A stretch of 64,000 nt of DNA from Haloarcula sp. CBA1129. Its GTDB lineage: Archaea > Halobacteriota > Halobacteria > Halobacteriales > Haloarculaceae. Below the pieces are notes generated by a model. The model was not told the DNA's origin. It worked only from the letters and a program-made list of their open reading frames with translations, and made no database searches. Position 1 is the first letter of the stretch; every line of letters starts with the position of its first letter. Both the position numbers and the translations under genes were made by a program. Below are positions 7,347 to 16,018 of this stretch, one piece after another. Location of the stretch: contig NZ_RKSM01000001.1 in the NCBI RefSeq assembly GCF_008729015.1, positions 868,001 to 932,000 of the forward strand, in the 5' to 3' direction.

Positions 7347-7407
7347 TTTTCTGTCCCCCAGTGGCAGTGCGGGGGCGTGCCCGAGAGTACGTCCCGGAAA
7401 CAGACCA
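7347..7407 (+). promoter_or_regulatory. Structured leader element 4, two-hairpin form
   Basis: TTTTCTG; P1 is CCCCC (7355-7359) with GGGGG (7371-7375). The same G-run plus CG can pair with CGTCCC about 13 bases downstream (P2, one G.U), near the ATG at 7408. Confidence 0.8.
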
Positions 7408-8367
7408 ATGTCAACGCTACAGTCAGACACTCCAGAGCAGTCCAGTCAGCAGACCACTTGCACCTTCGACGATTCGGACTCCCGGGACGACGAGATACGC
7501 GAGCAGCTTGACTCGTGGGTCGAGGATCTTGTCGACCTCACGAATGAGGCACAGGCCAGCGAGCAGTTCCAGCAGTGGCTTGACGTGCAGTCGAAGTTCC
7601 ACGACTACAGCGCTCGGAACACCCTACTCATCAAGCTCCAGTGTCCCGAAGCAACCCGCGTTGCGGGCTACAATACGTGGCAAGACGAGTTCGACCGGTA
7701 CGTCCAGCAAGGGGAGGACGCGATCTGGATCTGGGCTCCGATCATCACGAAGAAGTGCCCCGGGTGCGGCAACTCGCCATCGTATCACGAGAACACGGAC
7801 TGTGAGTACGACGAGACAGATCCCGAGCAGTGGCGTCGAGGGCTAGTCGGATTCCGGCCAACGTCGGTGTTCGATGTTTCCCAGACCGAAGGCGAGCCGC
7901 TTCCCGAACTGGAGACGGAAGCTCACGGCGACCCTGATGGACTCGTTGAAGACCTGTTGGATGCAACCGACGAGATCGGCGTCGACGCACGAATCGTCGC
8001 TCCAGCGGAGTGGGAACATGGGTCTGCTCGGGGCGTCTGCCAGCGTCGGAGCGTGATGACCACGAATCCAATGGTCGAAGCGGTCGACCGAGACAATCGG
8101 GCCGCTCTTGTGAGTACACTCATCCACGAGTTCGCCCACGCTGCTCTTCACTTCGATGTCGACGACGAGACGGAGCGGTCGAAGCGAGAGGTCGAAGCCG
8201 AGGCGGTCGCTTATGTCGTAAGTCGCCATTTCGAGTTGGACCCGGAGAACTCGGCGTTCTACTTGGCGGCGTGGGACGGTGACGCACCGGAGACGTTGCA
8301 GGACCGGCTAAACCGTATCTCATCGACTGCGGCGGAGCTGATCGACGCCGTCGAAGGTGAGAGCTGA
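7408..8367 (+). CDS. ArdC-like antirestriction protein with metallopeptidase domain
   Basis: 319 residues. The N-terminal part (about 25-130) resembles the ArdC ssDNA-binding domain, with ARNTLLIKLQ and VAGYNTWQ, followed by a zinc-knuckle-like insert (KKCPGCGNSP ... ENTDC). The C-terminal part has the zinc protease motif HEFAH at 240-244 and the downstream EAEAVAYVV helix with a third ligand, as in ImmA/IrrE-type peptidases. ArdC-type proteins protect incoming plasmid DNA from restriction during conjugation. Role here inferred from the domain pair and plasmid setting. Confidence 0.8.
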   Translation: MSTLQSDTPEQSSQQTTCTFDDSDSRDDEIREQLDSWVEDLVDLTNEAQASEQFQQWLDVQSKFHDYSARNTLLIKLQCPEATRVAGYNTWQDEFDRYVQQGEDAIWIWAPIITKKCPGCGNSPSYHENTDCEYDETDPEQWRRGLVGFRPTSVFDVSQTEGEPLPELETEAHGDPDGLVEDLLDATDEIGVDARIVAPAEWEHGSARGVCQRRSVMTTNPMVEAVDRDNRAALVSTLIHEFAHAALHFDVDDETERSKREVEAEAVAYVVSRHFELDPENSAFYLAAWDGDAPETLQDRLNRISSTAAELIDAVEGES

Positions 8368-8405
8368 GAGGGGCTGTGTCTTTTCGGACGGGCTTGAGAG
8401 GAGTG

Positions 8406-8437
8406 TTTTGTGACTCCCCTGCTGGGCGAGGGAGAAT
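8406..8437 (+). promoter_or_regulatory. Structured leader element 5
   Basis: TTTTGTG, then CTCCC (8414-8418) pairs GGGAG (8430-8434), loop CTGCTGGGCGA; ATG at 8438. Confidence 0.85.
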
Positions 8438-9190
8438 ATGCGTTCAACAGCAACGTCTGGGAGCAGTCCTGTCGGACAGTTCTTGAGTGTGCTGGCAGAT
8501 TTGCGTGACCAGATTGGAGGGCCGTACTACCTCGGAGATGTCACTGGTCGGTTGGATTGGCCTGACCGAGGGGTGTACTTCTTTTTCTCGCCAGCAAGCG
8601 ACCTTCGCGCAACGACAGCGGTCGATTGGCGGCTCTCCCGGATCGGCACCGTCGGCGTCAGTGAAGGTTCGTCGAACACACTCTGGAGCCGGCTCAGGCA
8701 GCACCGGGGCAACGTTCGGGGCAAGTACGCCGGCGGCGGGAACCACCGAGGCTCAATCTTCCGCTTGCATATCGGACGGGCTCTAATCGAGAAGCACGGC
8801 TGGCACGACGAGTATCCCCATTGGGGCGAGCAGAATCCCGACGCCGAGACGACCGCTGTTCGCGAGCAGGAACACGAACTCGAACAGCGTGTCTCGGAGT
8901 ACATCCGGGATCTGCCGTTTCTCTGGGTGGACGTTCCGGGCAAGCCCGGACCCGAGTGTGACCGTGCCGAGATTGAGTCACATACCATCGCGATGGTTTC
9001 GAGGGATCGTCGATCTGCAGGGCCGTCGGACCTCGACTGGCTAGGATATCACTCGCCGAAGTCTGAAGTGTACCAGTCGGGCCTGTGGAACGTCCGGCAC
9101 GTCTCTGACTCGTTCGACCCGTCGGTCGTGGACCAGTTGTCAGCGTATATCCCGTCAACGGAAGCGCTGGACCACCAGTCGCGGATCTGA
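8438..9190 (+). CDS. GIY-YIG-like nuclease domain protein
   Basis: 250 residues. GVYFFF (about 46-51) and RIGTVGV (about 68-74) have the spacing of the GIY and YIG strands; LWSRLRQHRG supplies the conserved Arg region, and Glu in DRAEIESHTIAM is in place for the metal-binding residue. This suggests a GIY-YIG endonuclease-related fold. Substrate unknown. The 3' end overlaps the convergent gene at 9155 by 36 bp. Function is inference from motifs only. Confidence 0.6.
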   Translation: MRSTATSGSSPVGQFLSVLADLRDQIGGPYYLGDVTGRLDWPDRGVYFFFSPASDLRATTAVDWRLSRIGTVGVSEGSSNTLWSRLRQHRGNVRGKYAGGGNHRGSIFRLHIGRALIEKHGWHDEYPHWGEQNPDAETTAVREQEHELEQRVSEYIRDLPFLWVDVPGKPGPECDRAEIESHTIAMVSRDRRSAGPSDLDWLGYHSPKSEVYQSGLWNVRHVSDSFDPSVVDQLSAYIPSTEALDHQSRI

Positions 9191-10042
9191 GAGCACGTTC
9201 CGCAGGGAGGACTCAGTACGCTCGACTACGACCCCGTAGGCAATCCCGACTAGTGGCGCAACCACCGGAATCCACGCCAGTACTGACATGAACGGCTCCG
9301 CCGAGAATGCCTGCCAGATTCCAGCGTACATCAAAACAACGCAGACAGATGCAACGGCTGTCGACAGCCGCCAGCGGACTCCAGCCACAAGCCCGGCCAG
9401 TGGGAGGCCGTAGAACGCTACGTCACCCACGGGCGAGGGGAAAGGAATGGCGACGGCAATCGCACAAAGATATCCCAGAAACATCGCTGTGCCTCCAACA
9501 AATCCGATGGCTAACTGTCGCCATCCAGCACGCTCATCGGTGTCGTCCTGGTCGGACTGCTCGTCGCTTTCCTGTGTCGTCGTGTTGACTGGAAGAGGAC
9601 TCGTCGACCGTGTCTGGACGTAGTTGACCTCTAGACGCGAGACATCACGAGACTGCCCGCTGTCCTCAGTTTTCTCTCCTTCGACTTCCTCGGTGATCGG
9701 AACGTCACTCTGCAACGCAAGCACTCTGTGGGTGTCCTCTTCGGGACTGTCTGCTGGCTCTTGTCTGGCTGACTCCGGCAGGTTCAGTCGCCCCGTCTGC
9801 TTCACGTCGATTTCGCAGAACGCACACACTGTCAGGAGGTTCGTTGTTTTGTTCGTTCCACCGTCCTCAGCAGGGATTCGTCGCAAGACCTCCAAGTCTT
9901 CCGGTCGGTACTGAGTTTCACAGTTGGCGCAGGTGTTGTTATCCAACTGCTTCCGGAAGACAATCCGGTACGCCCAGTCTGGGGGGTAGTCGCCCTCGTA
10001 GTTCTCAGGGTCGTCGTATTGCGATTCGATGCCTTCATTCAT
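9155..10042 (-). CDS. HNH-like zinc domain protein with membrane segments
   Basis: 295 residues from ATG 10042 (a GTG four codons upstream is possible). Residues ~25-85 contain CANC and CAFC around a VLRRIPAEDGGTN stretch, resembling a degenerate HNH/zinc-knuckle module. An acidic linker follows, then about four hydrophobic segments in the C-terminal 120 residues. It could be a membrane-anchored nuclease-like or sensor protein. Unlike most neighbours it is on the minus strand and lacks a structured leader. Confidence 0.65.
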   Translation of the reverse strand: MNEGIESQYDDPENYEGDYPPDWAYRIVFRKQLDNNTCANCETQYRPEDLEVLRRIPAEDGGTNKTTNLLTVCAFCEIDVKQTGRLNLPESARQEPADSPEEDTHRVLALQSDVPITEEVEGEKTEDSGQSRDVSRLEVNYVQTRSTSPLPVNTTTQESDEQSDQDDTDERAGWRQLAIGFVGGTAMFLGYLCAIAVAIPFPSPVGDVAFYGLPLAGLVAGVRWRLSTAVASVCVVLMYAGIWQAFSAEPFMSVLAWIPVVAPLVGIAYGVVVERTESSLRNVLSDPRLVVQRFR

Positions 10043-10089
10043 CTTGATAGACACTTCTTCCCGTCTCCGTATTTAAGCCGGGGGGGTAG

Positions 10090-10143
10090 TTTTTTGCCGC
10101 GCCTGCCAGCTGGGCGCGCCGGTCGGTGCGCTCGGTATTCTCC
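10090..10143 (+). promoter_or_regulatory. Structured leader element 6, two-hairpin form
   Basis: T6 then GCGCC (10099-10103) pairs GGCGC (10113-10117). The same GGCGC can pair GCGCT (10128-10132, one G.U). ATG at 10144. The most divergent sequence of the family, yet the pairing is kept. Confidence 0.7.
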
Positions 10144-11085
10144 ATGTCTTCAGAAGCGCGACACTCCTGGTCAGCGACGGCTATCGGCGATGCACAGCAG
10201 GCTGAGTATATCGGGTTCCTCCATCGCGAGCCGTTCGTAATTGATGCTTACTCGCTTGGATTCACCGTCGGCGTTCGCGAGGATTACTCGTATCAATCCA
10301 AACTGCGGAACGTCGACGTCCCGATTGAGATTCTAGACAACGACTTCCGGAACCCAGACTTGGACCGGTATATCGGGCGCTTCGAGCAGTACGAGCCATC
10401 GGTCGGGATGCTCGGCGACGCATACAACCAGCAGGAAGCGCGACGGTACAACCAAGCCGCACGGGAACTGAAACGGAAGTTTCCGGGGACGGAGGTGATT
10501 ATCGTCCCGAAGTGCCACGAGGCAATCGAGGAAATCGACGAGGACATTGTACTCGGCTACCCGATGGGCTACTCCGACCAGACTGCAGAGGAATACACGG
10601 ACATCGTGGACTGGCGAGGACGGCGCGTGCATTTGCTGGGGGCAAGTCCGACGAAGCAGTATCCGGTAATCGAGGAGTTGACCCAACCACGGGTCACTGG
10701 GGAGAAACCAGCCGATATCGTCGGCGTGGACTGGAACGGAGTCCATCTGGCGGCGCTGCACGGCGAGTACTTTTCACCACACGGGTACGGGAGTGCGGAC
10801 CACCTATCCATCCGGGAGACGGTTCAAGTGAGCTTGCGACACATCAGATCATACTGGAAATCGCGGGGGGTATGGCCGGCTACAGAGACAGATCGGAATC
10901 CGTTAACAGCGGAACCGATGGACCCAGTCTGGGCCGCTGATGGCACGAGAGCGACCGTAGACGGTCTCGAAGATGCGATCGTCGTTGAGTACGAGAACGG
11001 ACAGACACTCGCGTATCGGAACCAACACGAGCGAGACAGAATCGAATACCGGGCAGGACTCACTCCCACCGAGGGGCACACGTAG
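10144..11085 (+). CDS. DUF6610-like protein, possible TGT/DpdA-type TIM barrel
   Basis: 313 residues. A succession of strand-like blocks (SVGMLGDAY, TEVIIVPKC, DIVLGYPMGYSD, RVHLLGASPTKQ, ADIVGVDWNG) spaced by helices looks like the TIM barrel of tRNA-guanine transglycosylase and the DpdA DNA-deazaguanine enzymes. I match it to the haloarchaeal DUF6610 family from memory; the enzymatic link is inference. The next gene is a DUF6884-type protein, a combination fitting a nucleic-acid base-modification pair. The start is fixed by leader element 6. Confidence 0.6.
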   Translation: MSSEARHSWSATAIGDAQQAEYIGFLHREPFVIDAYSLGFTVGVREDYSYQSKLRNVDVPIEILDNDFRNPDLDRYIGRFEQYEPSVGMLGDAYNQQEARRYNQAARELKRKFPGTEVIIVPKCHEAIEEIDEDIVLGYPMGYSDQTAEEYTDIVDWRGRRVHLLGASPTKQYPVIEELTQPRVTGEKPADIVGVDWNGVHLAALHGEYFSPHGYGSADHLSIRETVQVSLRHIRSYWKSRGVWPATETDRNPLTAEPMDPVWAADGTRATVDGLEDAIVVEYENGQTLAYRNQHERDRIEYRAGLTPTEGHT

Positions 11086-11107
11086 GAGGGGGTGTACGCT
11101 CTAGATG

Positions 11108-11139
11108 TTTTGTGACTCCCAGTGGGGTGAGGGAGACAG
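11108..11139 (+). promoter_or_regulatory. Structured leader element 7
   Basis: TTTTGTG, CTCCC (11116-11120) pairs GGGAG (11131-11135), loop AGTGGGGTGA; ATG at 11140. Confidence 0.87.
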
Positions 11140-11973
11140 ATGACTACTGCACAGACTGAGCGGACTCGTGGCCGCTTCGTACTTATCGGGTGCGGCGATG
11201 CGAAAACCGACCAGCCAGTTGCGGCTCGCGACCTCTACACCTCGTCGTATTTCTCGGTCAAGCGATCGTATGCCGAGGCAGCTGTCCAATGGGCTCGAAC
11301 TGCTGGTCGGCGGGCGAACTCATGGGGCATTCTCTCTGCGGAGCACGGGATCTTGATGCCCCGGCAGACGGTTGCTCCGTACGACACGACCATTGAGGAC
11401 CTGCGCGGTGAACCTATCGAGGGCGAGTCACACTATCGGCTCCCGTCGGGGAAGCGGGCTGAGAGCCGACTAGATCGCTGGGCACTTCGCGTCCACTCGG
11501 CGCTGGCTGATTGGCTCCGCCGGCCCTACGCCGCCGATCAGCAGGACTCTCCGTGTCGAGAACTGGTCGTTCTGGCCGGCAGCGACTACGTCGACGCATT
11601 GCGTGAGCGGGGGATTTTCGATGGACGGCCAACTGCGATTCGGACTGGCCGGGAGACACACACTGCCCTCCCGCCAAGGGCGACCGTCCGGTTCCCGTTC
11701 CAGGAGCGCGACTTCGACGGGATGTTCGACCAGATGGACTGGCTCTCGGACCGTACCGAGGAACTTGAAGCAGCCGCCAAGCCTGCTCGTCGAACAGAAC
11801 TCACAGCCTTCGACGGCGGCTTCGAGCGCGAGTCTGCTACGTGGCAAACTGACCATAGCGGCGTCGACGTTGAGGGGACCGAGCAAGCAGGGCTGGATGC
11901 GTTCGAAAGCGTACCCGAGCGGTTCCTTGCCACGAGGCAGACGAGTCTTGGAGCCGACGGCGGGGGAGAATAG
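11140..11973 (+). CDS. DUF6884-like protein
   Basis: 277 residues. The N-terminal domain has VLIGCGDAKTDQPVAARDLY, a SSYF-KRSYAE helix and WGILSAEHGIL, the signature of DUF6884/YaaA-like proteins (conserved Cys/Lys, then Tyr, then SAxHG). Such domains occur beside nucleobase transglycosylase-like enzymes. The C-terminal ~80 residues are acidic and probably disordered. It follows the DUF6610-like gene by 54 bp, each with its own leader element. Biochemical activity unknown. Confidence 0.65.
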   Translation: MTTAQTERTRGRFVLIGCGDAKTDQPVAARDLYTSSYFSVKRSYAEAAVQWARTAGRRANSWGILSAEHGILMPRQTVAPYDTTIEDLRGEPIEGESHYRLPSGKRAESRLDRWALRVHSALADWLRRPYAADQQDSPCRELVVLAGSDYVDALRERGIFDGRPTAIRTGRETHTALPPRATVRFPFQERDFDGMFDQMDWLSDRTEELEAAAKPARRTELTAFDGGFERESATWQTDHSGVDVEGTEQAGLDAFESVPERFLATRQTSLGADGGGE

Positions 11974-11990
11974 CCTCGCGAAGTGAGTGA

Positions 11991-12017
11991 TTTTCTGTTC
12001 CTCTGGCAGGTGAGAGG
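11991..12017 (+). promoter_or_regulatory. Structured leader element 8
   Basis: TTTTCTG, CCTCT (12000-12004) pairs AGAGG (12013-12017), loop GGCAGGTG, ATG immediately after. Confidence 0.87.
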
Positions 12018-12698
12018 ATGACAACAACTGATCCGACTCAGGACCGAGATGAACAGCTAGACCAGCAAGCCGGGTTCGAGTTCAGCAAGCCCGATCAAGA
12101 ACACGAGATCGAGGCGTCATACTCGTGGGGGTATGTCGACACCATCTACATGGACGACGACGGCGAACTCGTCCGCTCACAGGATACCGACGGTTACTAC
12201 CGCAACGACGAATCGTTCGAGTGCTCTTGTGGAGAGACATTCGGTTGCGAGGCAGAGGCAGAAGCACATCTTCGAGACAAAGCCTTCCAAGGCCCGCCGG
12301 TGCCGGTTGCCGGACACCCGGAGAAATTGCGTTGGGAAAACGAGGCGGAGACTGGATTCGACGAGCGTGTCGAATACATTCCAGATGTAGCGAACACGGC
12401 CGGCAAAGTTGTTGAGGGAGCTGACTTCTTGATCGCAACGGCACGAGCAACCCTGACGCCGCCAGCCGATCACGAGTTCGACGACTGGGAGCCACTGCAA
12501 TCTGGCCGCCTGTCGAACCATTGTGGCGATCCGCTGTTCTCGGCACGGCTCCTGTCGAAGGCCATCGCGACGCTCTCGACGGGGCATCAGTACGTCCCAG
12601 ACCGGTACACGCTGTATTTCCGCGGGCACACAGCACTGTATTTGGAGGGGCCGAGTGGCGGTATCATCATCGCTGAGCGGCTGCCAAGCCTCGACTGA
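12018..12698 (+). CDS. Hypothetical protein, tandem paralogue A
   Basis: 226 residues. Residues ~70-90 contain CSCGETFGC, a small C2H2-like zinc-binding segment ending in AEAHL. The C-terminal ~100 residues (GADFLIATARATLTPPA, LQSGRLSN, RYTLYFRG, YLEGPSGGIII) match the next gene, so the two are tandem paralogues that differ in the N-terminal zinc module. Function unknown; soluble. Confidence 0.75.
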   Translation: MTTTDPTQDRDEQLDQQAGFEFSKPDQEHEIEASYSWGYVDTIYMDDDGELVRSQDTDGYYRNDESFECSCGETFGCEAEAEAHLRDKAFQGPPVPVAGHPEKLRWENEAETGFDERVEYIPDVANTAGKVVEGADFLIATARATLTPPADHEFDDWEPLQSGRLSNHCGDPLFSARLLSKAIATLSTGHQYVPDRYTLYFRGHTALYLEGPSGGIIIAERLPSLD

Positions 12699-12706
12699 CG
12701 CAGCAG

Positions 12707-12733
12707 TTTTTTGTTCCTCCAGCGGGCGAGAGG
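12707..12733 (+). promoter_or_regulatory. Structured leader element 9
   Basis: T6-G, CCTC (12716-12719) pairs GAGG (12730-12733), loop CCAGCGGGCGA; ATG directly after. Begins nine bases after the preceding stop codon. Confidence 0.85.
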
Positions 12734-13198
12734 ATGACAGAGCAAACATCCGAAACCAGCTATGCATCGCCTGCAAGCAGCGCCGTATCGACGGTCGACG
12801 AGCAACTGACTCCGGTCGTCAAGCCCCCTTCGCCGTTTGTCTGGACGGACGACGTGGTGCCTGCATTCGACGGTGCCGTGACCGTTCGCCCGGAATCTGC
12901 CCGGTATCCAATCGCTGCAACGGTTGTCGACGGCGCTGAGTATCTTGTCGCAACGGCCAGAGAGACGTTCACTCCGCCAGCTGGCTACCGGTTCCAGTCT
13001 TGGAACGAACTCCAGTCTGGCCGCCTTGCACTCCGGTCGGGCGAGCCACAGTTCCCGCCAGCGGATGTGAGCCGTGCAATCGCAACGCTTGCTAAGCGGC
13101 CCACGTACCAGCCCGAACGGTTCACACTCTTCTACCGGGGCTCAGAACCGCTTTACATTGAGGGGCCAGATGCCGGCATCGTCATCATCCCGTGGTGA
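12734..13198 (+). CDS. Hypothetical protein, tandem paralogue B
   Basis: 154 residues. Shares the C-terminal domain of the preceding gene: GAEYLVATARETFTPPA, LQSGRLAL, RFTLFYRG, YIEGPDAGIVII. It lacks the CSCGETFGC module and starts with a Ser/Thr-rich tail. Not recognised as any known enzyme. A fallback in-frame duplicate of function with 12018 is possible. Confidence 0.75.
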   Translation: MTEQTSETSYASPASSAVSTVDEQLTPVVKPPSPFVWTDDVVPAFDGAVTVRPESARYPIAATVVDGAEYLVATARETFTPPAGYRFQSWNELQSGRLALRSGEPQFPPADVSRAIATLAKRPTYQPERFTLFYRGSEPLYIEGPDAGIVIIPW

Positions 13199-13208
13199 CT
13201 CTGGGTAG

Positions 13209-13235
13209 TTTTCTGTTCCTCTGGTGGGTGAGAGG
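13209..13235 (+). promoter_or_regulatory. Structured leader element 10
   Basis: TTTTCTG, CCTCT (13218-13222) pairs AGAGG (13231-13235), loop GGTGGGTG, ATG directly after. It argues against the in-frame GTG at 13224, which lies inside the loop. Confidence 0.87.
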
Positions 13236-14000
13236 ATGACCCACTCAGCATCGACACGACCGCAGTCGTTCCAGCATCGTTCGCCAACAGACATAGGAGA
13301 GTGTTCCTGTCCGATCCACGCTGACAGTGATCCGTTCACGGCACCGCTTGGGGTTCGATTCGCTGACCACGTCGCTGTTGAGCCAATCGACAGAGAAACC
13401 GCGTCCGGCGTGTACGAGGCTCATCACTCCTACATGGGCTCGCTCCCGTCGGTCAATCTCGCCCACCACGGGTTGTACTTTCAGGATTCGCTGGTCGGCG
13501 CGATCACGTATCGCTACCCACTGATCTCGAAGAAGCGAATCCGGTACGGCGTCGACGGCCAGCTCTGTCCCGAACCAGTCGAAATCGACGATCTTCCAGA
13601 AGCCATCCGAGGCACTGCCCGGCGAGTCCTCCCGTCGACGGACACGCCAGTTGTCGACAGTGAGGTCGTCGCCGGCGACACAATCGTCGAGGCCGCACGG
13701 ATTTGTCTCGGCGTCCGGATGCCAAACCTCGCTTCAGCGGCGTTGGCTCGCTCACAGGAGCGATTCTTAGCGGGCGACGACCGCGACACTCGATTTCTCC
13801 TAACGTGGGTTCGCTCGGATTACGACGGAGCGATGGTTCGAGCGCTGAAAGACAAGGGCTGGACCTGTACCGGCTATCGTGAGCCGGGGCAGGCAAGCAA
13901 CCGCGAAGACAAGCCCATCCGGGAGCGGTACAAGTGGCGATTTCTCTGTCCTGTCGAGACTGCTCGCGAGCAGTCAACACTTGCACGGTGGTCCCGGTGA
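13236..14000 (+). CDS. GNAT/Mom-like hypothetical protein
   Basis: 254 residues. EAHHSYMGSLPSVN followed by HHGLYFQDSLVGAITYRYP resembles the start of GNAT-like proteins related to phage Mom, with a strand reporting the ligand's own product and an LVGAIT core strand; RFLLTWVRSDYDGAMVRALK further on fits the C-terminal acceptor half. This is fold-level inference. The stop codon overlaps the GTG start of the next gene, so the pair is translationally coupled. Confidence 0.55.
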   Translation: MTHSASTRPQSFQHRSPTDIGECSCPIHADSDPFTAPLGVRFADHVAVEPIDRETASGVYEAHHSYMGSLPSVNLAHHGLYFQDSLVGAITYRYPLISKKRIRYGVDGQLCPEPVEIDDLPEAIRGTARRVLPSTDTPVVDSEVVAGDTIVEAARICLGVRMPNLASAALARSQERFLAGDDRDTRFLLTWVRSDYDGAMVRALKDKGWTCTGYREPGQASNREDKPIRERYKWRFLCPVETAREQSTLARWSR

Positions 14001-14527
14001 CCGATATCCAGCCCGACGCAACGGCTGACCGGTGTCGGTTCTGCGGGGACAGGACAGCCGACATTTACGGCGAGGCACGCAGCTACGTCCGGTGGCCCGA
14101 CGAGGTCGACCGAGAGGACGGTCTGTTCCAGTTCACGATCTGCGAGCAGTGTGCGCTCCAGAGACGTTCCAACGTCGAGCAGGCGGCTTCGATCTTCCAC
14201 GAGGCAGATCGAGACTATCTCCTTACGTGCGATGTCTGTGGGGCTGTTGGCTGTCAGTCTGCAAGCACTCGTCGTCCAGCAGCGGATACGTACCGGATTG
14301 CGAGTATTGTCACCTGGTCGGTGACGATCAACGGCTTCGACGGAGCAACACGCTCTTGCGTTGATTGCAGTCCTATTATGACGCTTGACTGTGTGAAACG
14401 TCCGGACCGGACATACGACGATGAAGCGTCCCGTCTCGTCGAGCCCCCATTTGAGTCAGTTGCGAAGACAGCGGACAACGCTCCAACTGACAGTGAACAA
14501 GTTGAGATCGGCGGCTGGGTCGGCTAG
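13997..14527 (+). CDS. Zinc-ribbon hypothetical protein
   Basis: 176 residues from GTG 13997, which overlaps the previous stop as GTGA; a longer frame from 13934 lies inside the upstream gene. Cys pairs: CRFCGD, CEQC, CDVCG and CVDC, so two zinc ribbons are likely. No enzyme domain. It has no leader of its own and depends on coupling to the GNAT-like gene. Possibly a nucleic-acid-binding partner of that protein. Confidence 0.7.
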   Translation: MTDIQPDATADRCRFCGDRTADIYGEARSYVRWPDEVDREDGLFQFTICEQCALQRRSNVEQAASIFHEADRDYLLTCDVCGAVGCQSASTRRPAADTYRIASIVTWSVTINGFDGATRSCVDCSPIMTLDCVKRPDRTYDDEASRLVEPPFESVAKTADNAPTDSEQVEIGGWVG

Positions 14528-14649
14528 TTGGCTGCGGATTTGTGCCAGATGAATTTGCTTACCCGCTAGGTGAGCAATACATTGCATATAGCTAGCATAA
14601 GTTGAGAATAGACCTGCAAACCTGTTTAGAAAGCATCGAAGAAGAGAAT

Positions 14650-15843
14650 CTAGTCGAACATTTCGGGGTCGGCTTCCTCAACGATTCGAGAAACAAAATC
14701 GTTTGAGCGGAGGTACTGGACGGTTAAAATCTCAGAGACAGTGACATAGGAAAATATGATAGCTGGTACGACATCTTGGACATACCGATATTCGGAAACG
14801 AATTCTTGAAACCCGTATTCGGCTATTTGATAGCGTCCCTTATCTCTTCCACTGAATATCGATATAACTCCGTTCTCGTGGTCAATTTCGTAGCTCAAGT
14901 GGAATGCCCCATTTCGTAGATCCGGATCAACAATGCCGGCTAACTCGGAGTGTCCACTCTTATCTAAAAATTTTAGCACATCGGCAATCTCGCTGAGTTC
15001 TTCAACTGGGGCATCTTCAAGACTGACTGCTAAATCACGTAACGGCTCACCAGCAAGCTCGTAGTAGCGCGCGTATTGATCCAAGAGATTCGGAATGGCG
15101 GTCGCCGAATCCAGCCGTCCGTCTCCGTCTACCTCAATATCTCTCATAAGTTCCTCATGTCGCTGCTTTATATCGAGTAGCTTGTTCATCAGAAATTCAA
15201 TATCCGCGATACAAGTATCATTGTAGTCTTGGTATCCTTCTAATGGAGATTCTGTAAAATATCTGTCTTGGAGGATGTCACCAGCTAGATCGAGGTACTT
15301 CACAAACCGTTCTTGATTGTGAGATTGCTTTTGTTTATATTTCTTGATTTCAGCGTCTACTTGCCGCATATGTAGCATCCGCAAGGCTATCACTTCATGA
15401 TAGTTCTCCACAATAATCTTTAGATCAGAGTGGCCCATTTCCCCTTCAAGCGAGGCTTGCAGTGCGGCTTCAAGCCCAATGCTATCAGGTATATCTGTCT
15501 CCCCTGATTGAGCTCTTTCAAATGCTTTCTCCTGTCTGTCTTCATTCGGAGGGTCAATAAAATACTCTAATAGTTCATAATAACCTTGAGGATCCCCAGC
15601 AGGTGTGGCGGAAATGTCAAGGATGCCCTCATCACGTTCTGCAAACCCCCCCTTCAGATCGAAGATTGACATAATAAAATCTGCTGAGCTACCAGTCACC
15701 TCTATCTCGGTATCGCCAGCATCAAAGACCACTCTTCCCCAATCTTCCTCTTCATTGGAGAGATTAGCTTCAATCTTGAGGATGCCGTATCGATCCTCAT
15801 GATAGTGCTTTTTTAGCTTTTTGTACTCTTCTGAGTGTCCCAT
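14650..15843 (-). CDS. Hypothetical protein in A+T-rich pocket
   Basis: 397 residues, unrecognised. The centre (about 150-260) is rich in Lys, Gln and Glu and probably coiled coil (RQVDAEIKKYKQKQSHNQ). The N-terminal ~90 residues look beta-rich (GILKIEANL, TEIEVTGSSA). Codon use is clearly more A/T-ending than in neighbours, and the gene is minus-strand with no leader element, so it looks like a recent insertion with 16019. A defence-type role is possible but there is no motif to support it. Confidence 0.7.
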   Translation of the reverse strand: MGHSEEYKKLKKHYHEDRYGILKIEANLSNEEEDWGRVVFDAGDTEIEVTGSSADFIMSIFDLKGGFAERDEGILDISATPAGDPQGYYELLEYFIDPPNEDRQEKAFERAQSGETDIPDSIGLEAALQASLEGEMGHSDLKIIVENYHEVIALRMLHMRQVDAEIKKYKQKQSHNQERFVKYLDLAGDILQDRYFTESPLEGYQDYNDTCIADIEFLMNKLLDIKQRHEELMRDIEVDGDGRLDSATAIPNLLDQYARYYELAGEPLRDLAVSLEDAPVEELSEIADVLKFLDKSGHSELAGIVDPDLRNGAFHLSYEIDHENGVISIFSGRDKGRYQIAEYGFQEFVSEYRYVQDVVPAIIFSYVTVSEILTVQYLRSNDFVSRIVEEADPEMFD

Positions 15844-16018
15844 TTCTCAATCATATTTTTATAATTGACTTAGATGTTTCTTTCCCAGTTATTAGAGATC
15901 GACTTCACATGTCCAGTCAGGCTAATATAGAATATATTTCATCCATCGCAAATATAAGCTCTATATTGAGCGAATCACTGTAGCACACCAACGATATGTG
16001 AACTGTTCTATGATAGCC

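Noticed and set aside
13224-13235. GTG start giving four extra residues to the GNAT-like protein
   Set aside because: The GTG lies inside the leader hairpin loop; in six sister elements the stem ends exactly at the ATG.
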